From SXIZ01 sp040079795 (lineage in GTDB: Bacteria; Pseudomonadota; Gammaproteobacteria; Methylococcales; Methylomonadaceae), in NCBI GenBank assembly GCA_040079795.1, contig JBEBJQ010000101.1:1-12885 (forward strand): a stretch of 12,885 bases of DNA, read 5' to 3'. Shown one piece after another: positions 6,546 to 12,885 of this stretch. Each line of letters starts with the position of its first letter. The first letter of the stretch is position 1. The notes below the pieces were generated by a model, which did not search any database, was not told the origin of the DNA, and saw nothing but the letters and a program-made list of their open reading frames with translations. The translations under genes were made by a program, and so were the position numbers.

Positions 6546-9500
6546 ATGAATAAAGCCATGTCCGCTGTATTTAGTATGCTTCTGCTGCAACAATTTTCCG
6601 TCTGTGCGAGCAAGCCGACGAATCCTTCCGCCGTGTCAGACACGCAGAAAAATCAATCGGCCGAAGCGGCGCAACAAGACTATGAACGCGGCATGCAAGC
6701 TTTGGAAAGCAAGGATTACACGCAAGCGTCCACGCTGTTCCAGTCCGCCGCTAAAGAAGGCCACGCCGCCGCGCAAGCTGAATTGGCGAGATTTTTGGAA
6801 ACCGGCAAGGGCGTACAACGCGATGAAGTGCAAGCTGCTTATTGGTATCAACAGGCCGCTTCCCAAGGCAATACTTATGCACAACAGCATTTGGGCTATT
6901 TTTATGACGCCGGTCGCGGTGGTTTACAACAGGATAAAAAATTGGCGGACTATTGGTATCGACTGGTGGGCCTTAATCAAATATCTAGTCAAGTATCGGA
7001 ATCACCTGATGTTAAAAATGAGAAAACCAGTGAGTTCGGGTCAAAGCAGAAGATAAAACTTAATCAGTTAGCTCAGAAAGGAACGAAGATGTTTCAAGCC
7101 GGCAAATACACTGAGGCTGAATACTTATTAAAAGAAAGCTTGGCGATTTTGGAAAAATCCTCAGATAAAGACCATCCAGAAGTCGCTATCTTATTAATGG
7201 CCATAGCTAGTGTCTATCTAGCCCAAAACGATTATGCCAGGGCAGAACCGCTGTATCAGCGCAGTTTGAAAATATTTGAAAAAGCCTTTGGTCTGGAGCA
7301 TCCGAAAGTCGCTGACGTTTTAACCGATTTAGCCATTCTCTATCAGGCCCAAGCCGACTATGCCAAAGCCGAGCCGCTGTATCAGCGTAGTTTAAAGATT
7401 TTAGAAAACACCTATGGTCAGGATCATCCAGAGATAGCAATCGTTTTAAACAATTTGGGCGAGCTTTATCTAACACAAGCCGACTATGCCAAGGCCGAAT
7501 CTATGTTTCAGCACAGTTTAAAAATAGCTGAAAAAGCCAAAGGCCACGAACAGTCGGTTCTTGTGAGAATTTTAGATAACTTGGGTGAATTCTATAGATT
7601 GCAAGCCGACTATATCAAGGCCGAACCATTCTTTCATCGCAGTTTAAAAATAGCTGAAAAAGCCTATGGCCTGGAGCATCCGAAAGTCGCTGACGTTTTA
7701 ACCAATTTAGCCAATCTCTATCGGGAACAAGCCAAATATACCAAGGCAGAACATCTGTATCAGCGCAGTTTAAAAATAGTTGAAAAAGCCTATGGCTTAG
7801 ATCATCCGGAAACTGCTAACGTATTAATCAACTTAGCCATGCTGTATCATGTCCAAGAAAAATATGCCAAGGCCGATCCCTTGTATCAACGCAATTTAAA
7901 AATATACGAAAATGCATATGGCTTGGAACATCCAACTGTTGCGAGCATTTTAAGCAACTTAGCCTCACTCTATAAAGAGCAAGCCGAGTATGAAAAGGCC
8001 GAAACGCTGTATCAGCGCAGTTTAAAAATAGTTGAAAAAGTCTATGGCCCTGGGCATCCAAATGTAGCTAAAATTTTAACTAACTTAGCATCAATTTATA
8101 ATTCTCAAGCCAACTATGTCGAATCCGAACGTCTACTCAAGCAGAGTTTAAAAATAGTTGAAAAAGCCTATGGCCTGGAGCATCCAGCTTTTGCAAGCGT
8201 TTTATTCAATTTAGCGGAACTCTATCAGAACCAAGCCGATTATAATAAAGCCGAGCTCCTTTATCAGCGCAGTTTGAAGATTAATGAAAAAATCTATGGC
8301 CTGGATAACCCCCATATCGCTAACGATTTAAATAAATTAGCTGAAATTTATCTATTTCTAGCCGACTACGATAGAGCCATGCCACTATTAGAGCGAAGTT
8401 TTAAAATAGCTATAAAAGCTTCCGGAAAGGAAAGTCTTAATATCGCTAGAGTTTTATTACAGTTATCCAGAATCCTTCAATTTTTTGCCAAATATGCCGA
8501 AGCTGAGTTACTGTTACAGCGAAGTTTAAAAATAACAGAAAAAATCTTTGGTTTGGAGCATCCAGAGGTTGCTGTAATTCTGAACAATCTAGCCGACCTC
8601 TATAAAGCTCAAGCCAACTATACTAAAGCAGAATCCTTTTATCACCGCAGTTTGAAAATAATTGAAAAAGCCTATGGCTTGGAACATCCTGATGTTGCAG
8701 TAATTTTAAACAATTTAGCTGATATTTATCTAAAAACAGCCGACTTTACCAAGGCAGAATCCTTATATCAACGCAGTCTAAAAATAGCTGAAAAAGCCTA
8801 TGGACCGGTACATCCTTTTGAAGCGATTTTTCTAGATAATATTGCCTTATTATACGAAGCACAAGGACAGAATACTCGAGCCGGAGTTACATTCAATAAA
8901 AGTTTGCGACTGATGAATCAGTTGCTGGATCGCTGGCTCTGGGCTGCCGACGAACATACCCGACAAACCTTTATAAAAAAAGAAGAACAAAGACGTAATA
9001 TTTACTTAAGTTACTACACCAAACACAACACGCCTGAAGAAGCTTTGTATTTTTCCTTGTCCCGCAAAGCCCTTTTGCTGCGCATCGAATCCGAGTTCAA
9101 AAATCTGGCTCGGCATCACCCAGATCCAGCACTGCAGCAACAATTAGACAAATTTTACAAGCTAGCAAATCAGATTGCGACTTTAAGTTTTTCCGACAAA
9201 GGCAATGCCGAACTGATCAAAAAATTAGAAACGCAACGCGCCAATCTGGAACAAGATTTGTTTCAGCAAGTAAGTAGCTTTAAGAGCAATACCACTGAAG
9301 TCAAGCCTTCGCAGGTACTCGAAAAACTTCGCCCAGAGCAAAGTCTGGTGGATTTTCATGTATTTAAAACCTATGATTTTAAAACCGATAAATCCCTAAG
9401 TGAACAAGTGATCGCGCTGATAGCCAATCAGCAACACGGTATTCAACTGGTCAAACTCGGTGAGTTTGCCCCCATTGGCGCAGCCATCACCGAATACCGG

Positions 9501-10553
9501 AAAGCGCTCTTGGAAAAGCGTCAAATTGAACCGATTGCCCAAGATTTATACCGTATGCTCTGGGAAAAACTGCTCCCCTATCTGGGTGCCACAAAAACCT
9601 TATTTCTTGTGCCGGATGGTTCTTTACACCTGTTGCCCTTCAAAGCCCTCCAAACCCAAGACGGTAACTATCTAGGGGAACAGCAGCAATTAATCACTCT
9701 CAGTTCGGCTCGGGATATTGTGTTGCCCCCAGGGGCGGTTGACAGCAGATCGCCTTCCGCCATTTTTGCCGATCCCGACTTTGGTGAAGTCGCGCCTAAA
9801 ACAGCCACCATCTCCGCCAATCAACTGAACATCAAGAACGGCGCTCAGCAAGCAATTCCATTTAAGCCCTTAAAAGCCACCTTGGAAGAAGGTCAGGCTA
9901 TAGCTAGCTTATTGAATCAAAAACATCCCCAAATTCCCGCCCGACTCTTCTTACAAAGGGATGCCAGCGAAGACCAACTCAATGCCGTCAAGTCTCCCCA
10001 AATATTGCATCTCGCCACCCACGGCTACTATCAGGAAGACCGTAGACTTGAAGATGATCTTCCTGGCTCGCGAGGACTAATGATGCGTTCAGAACCAGGC
10101 CTTAACCTTGGCCCGGTGGAAAACCCCTTAGTCCGTTCCTTCCTGGCTCTGTCTGGAGCAAATTCGAGCCTAATGGGGCACAAACCCTTGAATGCGACTG
10201 ACTCGACCGATGGACTCATTACCGCTCTGGAAGTCCTCAATCTGAACCTTGAAGGCACGCAACTGGTCACATTGTCCGCCTGTGAAACCGGCCTGGGCGA
10301 AGTTCGCAAAGGTGAAGGCGTTTACAGCCTGAATCGTGCCTTCCAGGAAGCCGGGGCCAAAGCGGTATTATCGACGCTCTGGAAAGTGAATGATAACGCC
10401 ACCAGCCTATTCATGCAGAAATTCTACAAGCGCTTTTTAAACGGCACCCCATCTCAATTGGCTCTCCAAGAAACCCAAGCCGAATTCATTCATGATGCCA
10501 GTTATCATGATCCTTATTACTGGGCTGGCTTCGTGATGACTGGGATAGAGTGA
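6546..10553 (+). CDS. Exported TPR-CHAT peptidase (paralogue B)
   Basis: About 1335 residues from the chosen ATG. The order is: signal peptide (1-20), Sel1 repeats (43-140), a long array of 42-residue kinesin-light-chain-type TPRs (about 172-795), a helical linker, and a CHAT domain (about 998-1333) with the dyad His1159 (HLATHG) and Cys1246 (LSACETG). The domain also shares the VPDG and LHLLPFKAL motifs of paralogue A. The signal peptide ends FSVC-A: Cys20 lines up with the lipidated Cys of paralogue A, but Val at -1 is poor for a lipobox, and VCA could instead be a signal peptidase I site. It should cut proteins in the envelope; the target is unknown. It is the last gene of the operon, 56 bp after paralogue A, and is followed by a strong hairpin. 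It differs from paralogue A by a longer TPR array, an intact Sel1 region and an insertion after the CHAT histidine. Confidence 0.92.
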   Translation: MNKAMSAVFSMLLLQQFSVCASKPTNPSAVSDTQKNQSAEAAQQDYERGMQALESKDYTQASTLFQSAAKEGHAAAQAELARFLETGKGVQRDEVQAAYWYQQAASQGNTYAQQHLGYFYDAGRGGLQQDKKLADYWYRLVGLNQISSQVSESPDVKNEKTSEFGSKQKIKLNQLAQKGTKMFQAGKYTEAEYLLKESLAILEKSSDKDHPEVAILLMAIASVYLAQNDYARAEPLYQRSLKIFEKAFGLEHPKVADVLTDLAILYQAQADYAKAEPLYQRSLKILENTYGQDHPEIAIVLNNLGELYLTQADYAKAESMFQHSLKIAEKAKGHEQSVLVRILDNLGEFYRLQADYIKAEPFFHRSLKIAEKAYGLEHPKVADVLTNLANLYREQAKYTKAEHLYQRSLKIVEKAYGLDHPETANVLINLAMLYHVQEKYAKADPLYQRNLKIYENAYGLEHPTVASILSNLASLYKEQAEYEKAETLYQRSLKIVEKVYGPGHPNVAKILTNLASIYNSQANYVESERLLKQSLKIVEKAYGLEHPAFASVLFNLAELYQNQADYNKAELLYQRSLKINEKIYGLDNPHIANDLNKLAEIYLFLADYDRAMPLLERSFKIAIKASGKESLNIARVLLQLSRILQFFAKYAEAELLLQRSLKITEKIFGLEHPEVAVILNNLADLYKAQANYTKAESFYHRSLKIIEKAYGLEHPDVAVILNNLADIYLKTADFTKAESLYQRSLKIAEKAYGPVHPFEAIFLDNIALLYEAQGQNTRAGVTFNKSLRLMNQLLDRWLWAADEHTRQTFIKKEEQRRNIYLSYYTKHNTPEEALYFSLSRKALLLRIESEFKNLARHHPDPALQQQLDKFYKLANQIATLSFSDKGNAELIKKLETQRANLEQDLFQQVSSFKSNTTEVKPSQVLEKLRPEQSLVDFHVFKTYDFKTDKSLSEQVIALIANQQHGIQLVKLGEFAPIGAAITEYRKALLEKRQIEPIAQDLYRMLWEKLLPYLGATKTLFLVPDGSLHLLPFKALQTQDGNYLGEQQQLITLSSARDIVLPPGAVDSRSPSAIFADPDFGEVAPKTATISANQLNIKNGAQQAIPFKPLKATLEEGQAIASLLNQKHPQIPARLFLQRDASEDQLNAVKSPQILHLATHGYYQEDRRLEDDLPGSRGLMMRSEPGLNLGPVENPLVRSFLALSGANSSLMGHKPLNATDSTDGLITALEVLNLNLEGTQLVTLSACETGLGEVRKGEGVYSLNRAFQEAGAKAVLSTLWKVNDNATSLFMQKFYKRFLNGTPSQLALQETQAEFIHDASYHDPYYWAGFVMTGIE
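6771..6837 (+). repeat. Short direct repeat in the Sel1 region, 57 bp apart
   Basis: GCGCAAGCTG (6771-6780) and GTGCAAGCTG (6828-6837) are near-identical and 57 bp apart. Paralogue A has a single copy (GCGCAAGCCG, 3394-3403) and lacks exactly the 19 residues encoded between them. Slippage or recombination at this repeat explains the difference. Confidence 0.7.
7059..8930 (+). repeat. TPR-coding tandem array in paralogue B (14-15 units of 126 bp)
   Basis: Fourteen unit junctions fall exactly 42 residues apart from His210 to His756 (His-Pro in most; replaced near residues 336, 588 and 630), with no indel. DNA identity between some units is high: the 33 bases at 7293-7325 recur unchanged at 7671-7703, which is 378 bp (three units) away. 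A block encoding SLKIVEKAYG likewise recurs with a three-unit offset (around 7770 and 8148). This points to recent multi-unit duplication or gene conversion inside the array. Confidence 0.9.
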
Positions 10554-10557
10554 TTGT

Positions 10558-10599
10558 GTTTGTGTCTGTTGCGAAATTTTCCTCGCAACAGACACAAGC
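10558..10599 (+). terminator. Hairpin between convergent genes, probable transcription end
   Basis: The arms at 10560-10574 and 10583-10597 are perfect 15-base inverted repeats around an 8-base loop (AATTTTCC). One G-U and one G-C pair extend the stem outward. It starts 6 bases after the stop of paralogue B and lies between two convergent genes, so it could stop or protect transcripts from either side. Neither side has a run of T after the stem, so it is not a textbook intrinsic terminator; an RNA-stabilising 3' structure is an alternative. The rest of the gap up to 10672 shows nothing further that I can name. Confidence 0.65.
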
Positions 10600-10672
10600 T
10601 TCAACGCTATTAATTCAACCTTCATACACTGAAAACTGGTTTGATCATTAAAGTTTTTTGGGTAGTTTTGGT

Positions 10673-12109
10673 CTAATGAATGGTTTCCATGCTTAAATTT
10701 CCTATACTAGCGGCCAGTTTAACTCTGGCAGCCTGCCAACGTGTCATAGAAAGTAACTTTTGTTGTCTGGCATTGGCAAGGTCTGTTTGTGCTTTTAATA
10801 ATTCAATGATATTTCCCACTCCGGCCTTGTATCGACCCACTGCCACATCAAAAGATTGCTGGGCGCTCTGGATTAAAGATTTGATCGCCTTTAAATTTTC
10901 TAAGCCCGTACCCAAAGCCTGATAACTTTTCCAAACAGCCAAAGCTACTTGTTGTTGGATGTTTTCCAATTCGGCTTCCTTAGTTTGAGCCTGGGACTCC
11001 GCTTCAAGGATTTTATAATGTCGCCCGAATCCCTCAAACAACGGAATATCCAACTGGATTCCAACGCGTCCACTGTTCACGGTTTGTTCAGAAGAGCCTT
11101 GGTTATTTATGGGAGTCGCGTTTGTTTTAAAATAATCGCTTGATGCAGTTAATGATAGCCTGGGCAGACCTTCAGCTCGAACAAGATCGATTCTTGCTTT
11201 TGCTGCTTTTAACTGTGCCTGAGCTGAGAGGATTTTCGGGTGATCATGCTCAGTTTGTTCGATTAAGCGATCTACGGCCTTCTCAAAAAGCGGTTCATCA
11301 ATCGCTGAATCATTGATTTCAGTGAGCTTCAGAGTAACGCTGGCATTCAGTCCCATCAATATATTGAGGTTGCCCATGGCGCTTCGTAAATCGCCTTCGG
11401 CCTGAACCATAGTCGATATAGCCTGAGCGTGAGCAGTTTGAGCTTGCAGCTTATCGGCCAGGGAGCCGATTCCAGCGAGATATTTGGCTTCTGCCGCATT
11501 AAGACTTTTTTCGGCTGCGTGCTCCGCTTCCAGGTTGGCTGAGAGTAAAGCCGATGTTGATTGCGTTTCATAAAAAGCTTGGGCAGTGTTTAGAAAAGTT
11601 GTTTGTATTACATCATCCTGGCTTGCATTGGCAGCATTTAGAATTTGTCTTGCTGATTCCAAGTTTGCCGCTCGAAGCCCAAAATCGTAAAGAACCCAAT
11701 TTAAATTTAAGGACCCATTTAATTCAATTCCGTTTACATCGGTATTGTAGGCCGCATTACTTGTATATGTACTGCTTCGTTCAGTTATGTTAACTGAGCC
11801 CCTGGCATTGACGGTTGGGAGATAGGCTGCCAAACCAATGCCAAATGTTGCTGCCTGCATTTTTACATTAATCCACGCCAATTTGGTTTGCGGATTAAAA
11901 CAAAGCGCTCGTTCTACTGCATCGGCTAATGTTAAGGGTGAAGGTGGTAATGCTGGAAAGTCACAGCGTTTATTAATCATGTTTTTTGCTGGAGATTCTG
12001 GAGAATTATTCAGCACATTGAATGGATCAGTTTGTAAATTATATGCGAGCGAGGATTGAGAAGCTATACAAGCTCCTGTGAGCAATATGCGCCAAAATAT
12101 TTTTTTCAT
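10673..12109 (-). CDS. TolC-family outer-membrane efflux/secretion channel
   Basis: 478 residues from the ATG at 12109. The signal peptide is about 22 residues (KKIFWRILL n/h region, cleavage after SSLA). Two outer-membrane efflux protein repeats follow: one starting at LTLADAVERALCFNP (59-73) and running to about 250, and one from about 265 to 470 including the typical GVGNIIELLKAQTDLANAR motif. The length is usual for TolC-like channels, which trimerise as a beta-barrel plus a periplasmic helical tunnel and serve type I secretion or tripartite efflux. Cys49 and Cys70 could form a disulfide. A TTG start at 12124 is possible, but GAGGA (12118-12122 on the minus strand) lies 8 bases before the ATG at 12109 and within that longer reading, so the ATG is preferred. 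No adaptor or pump gene is in the window. It is convergent to the CHAT operon, so a functional tie is unproven. Confidence 0.92.
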   Translation of the reverse strand: MKKIFWRILLTGACIASQSSLAYNLQTDPFNVLNNSPESPAKNMINKRCDFPALPPSPLTLADAVERALCFNPQTKLAWINVKMQAATFGIGLAAYLPTVNARGSVNITERSSTYTSNAAYNTDVNGIELNGSLNLNWVLYDFGLRAANLESARQILNAANASQDDVIQTTFLNTAQAFYETQSTSALLSANLEAEHAAEKSLNAAEAKYLAGIGSLADKLQAQTAHAQAISTMVQAEGDLRSAMGNLNILMGLNASVTLKLTEINDSAIDEPLFEKAVDRLIEQTEHDHPKILSAQAQLKAAKARIDLVRAEGLPRLSLTASSDYFKTNATPINNQGSSEQTVNSGRVGIQLDIPLFEGFGRHYKILEAESQAQTKEAELENIQQQVALAVWKSYQALGTGLENLKAIKSLIQSAQQSFDVAVGRYKAGVGNIIELLKAQTDLANARQQKLLSMTRWQAARVKLAASIGNLSMETIH

Positions 12110-12373
12110 AATCGAATTCCTCAATTTACGCAGTAATTTATGTCAACGTTTATGTTGGACACAGGAATTACAAAGCAACTGAAAAGACGGCATTTAACGA
12201 ATCTAAATAATTTTAGGAAGCGTCTACTTTCAGTCTGATCAGTTCGATTATGATAGAAATATAGGAAAAGACTTTTTTACCTTTTTTCTCTCAAATAGCA
12301 AATGTGTTTTCATATCCAACACCATGCAACTCAAGATGAATATGTGGTTTATTTGATTTTTGAATGAAGTTTT
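12110..12373. other. AT-rich noncoding stretch upstream of the TolC-family gene
   Basis: About 260 bases with no supportable gene. It must hold the promoter of the minus-strand channel gene. A TTGACA occurs on the minus strand at 12146-12141, but its only well-spaced -10 candidate would overlap the ribosome site, so I do not call it. An 8-base palindrome CTGATCAG lies at 12235-12242. The remainder is AT-rich without recognisable structure. Confidence 0.5.
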
Positions 12374-12722
12374 TTACGGCTGGAATTCATTTCGTAGCCA
12401 AAAAAATGATCCCCCATTTGCGCGACTTAATTGCTTAAAGATACGTTTGCCATTTTTAATACGAAAATAGGTCACCGTTTCATATTCTTTAAATAGATTG
12501 TCTCGCAAATCCTGCAGCACATAAAGCCGCAGATATCCATAGGTTTGCTATGGTCATCAAAAAGCTGCCTAGCCTTTGCCTCGAGCGCTGATTTTTGCCG
12601 GGTGTTATCGGTATCTTCAGGTTTCTTTACCCACCTATAAAAAGCACTGGTATTCATTTCCATCACCCGGCATAACACGTTAATAGGGTACGTCTTCTGT
12701 TGATCTCGGATAAACCCGCACC
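12374..12722 (-). pseudogene. IS3-family transposase orfB remnant, frameshifted and truncated
   Basis: On the minus strand, from about 12722 downwards, the translation carries the start of an IS3-type OrfB: CGFIRDQQ, then VLCRVMEMNTSAFYRWVKKP, matching the family pattern LCRVLGVSRSGYYAWxxRP (helix-turn-helix region). The frame then reads SKPMDICG, while the next frame reads TYGYLRL, where the family has a YG motif. One lost A in the run before ACCTATGG (near 12544-12552) would restore SKTYGYLRL. After this, family similarity fades within about 15 residues. The shifted frame stays open to a TAA at 12374-12376 with a tail (NGGSFFWLRNEFQP) I do not recognise. The DDE catalytic core, about 200 residues, is missing, so this cannot be functional. 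Confidence 0.7.
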
Positions 12723-12779
12723 TTATCCGATTTCCTTGGCAAAGAAGACTGCGGCCTTTGTTACTGATGTTGCTGCCTT
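12723..12779 (-). pseudogene. IS3-family orfA C-terminal remnant
   Basis: The minus strand encodes VTKAAVFFAKEIG before a TAA at 12725-12723, resembling the usual end of IS3 OrfA (LKKAAxFFAKE). The OrfB-like frame is -1 relative to it, as expected for the family's programmed frameshift arrangement. No upstream helix-turn-helix part of OrfA is recognisable beyond about 12780, so the element is broken here too. Confidence 0.6.
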
Positions 12780-12885
12780 TGATCTTGAGCTATGATCATT
12801 TCTGGTGTATGAGTAAAGAAAGCGGTGTAACCTGTTGGTAAAGATCTCGCCAGATCACCCTATCAACAAAAGGAAACACCACCAT
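12780..12885 (+). other. Leader of a gene starting at the right edge
   Basis: AGGAA at 12871-12875 is followed by 8 bases and then AT as the last two bases of the window. If the next base is G, a gene starts at 12884. The 100 bases before it have no resemblance to the IS3 remnant and could be the end and leader of a second mobile element inserted beside or into it, but nothing in view identifies it. Confidence 0.4.

Noticed and set aside
7207..8061. Minus-strand open frames within the TPR array
   Set aside because: They are antisense shadows of the repeat, kept open by its codon pattern, and have no ribosome sites or recognisable domains.
7059..8930. Regular repeats that could suggest a CRISPR or satellite array
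   Set aside because: The period is 126 bp and the array is one open frame encoding TPRs, with no short repeats separated by unique spacers.
3145..10553. Craspase-like (Type III-E) system because of TPR-CHAT
   Set aside because: No gRAMP or other Cas gene and no CRISPR array are present, and the CHAT proteins carry export signals.
12110..12124. TTG start of the TolC-family gene at 12124
   Set aside because: The GAGGA ribosome site lies within this extension and is correctly spaced for the ATG at 12109.
12141..12146. TTGACA on the minus strand as the -35 box of the channel gene
   Set aside because: A 17-base spacer puts the -10 box on top of the ribosome site, and no good -10 sequence is there.

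Overview
The window looks like an accessory region from a Gram-negative bacterium, most likely a gammaproteobacterium. The reasons are Sec and lipoprotein signal peptides, a TolC-type outer-membrane channel, a moderately AT-rich composition and Shine-Dalgarno starts. This placement is an inference; no rRNA, tRNA or taxonomic marker gene is present.

Layout. Positions 52-10553 hold six plus-strand genes packed as one probable operon (overlaps of 17, 8 and 19 bp, then gaps of 38 and 56 bp). In order: (1) an unrecognised 182-aa soluble protein; (2) a 195-aa protein that reads as a degenerate Lon (S16) proteolytic-domain fold; (3) a 487-aa membrane-anchored protein with a second degenerate Lon-like domain, one transmembrane helix and a C-terminal domain of unknown fold; (4) a 165-aa secreted protein; (5) and (6) two paralogous giant exported proteins (1114 and about 1335 aa), each built as signal peptide, Sel1 repeats, a kinesin-light-chain-like TPR array and a C-terminal CHAT (caspase-family) peptidase domain with an intact His/Cys dyad. 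A 15-bp perfect hairpin follows gene 6. A convergent TolC-family outer-membrane channel gene lies on the minus strand (10673-12109). Beyond a roughly 260-bp noncoding stretch is a wrecked IS3-family transposase remnant (about 12374-12779). The right edge appears to stop exactly at the start codon of another gene.

How it may work together (inference). The two CHAT proteins should be delivered to the periplasm or outer membrane, gene 4 is secreted, and gene 3 puts its C-terminal domain across the inner membrane. The operon therefore looks like an envelope-spanning proteolysis or signalling module. The TPR arrays would recognise partners, the CHAT domains would cut, and the two Lon-fold proteins, which seem to lack the Ser-Lys dyad, would act as scaffolds or sensors in the cytoplasm. 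I do not know of a described system with this gene set; that novelty claim needs a neighbourhood search. The tandem CHAT genes and their TPR arrays show clear signs of duplication and internal repeat shuffling.
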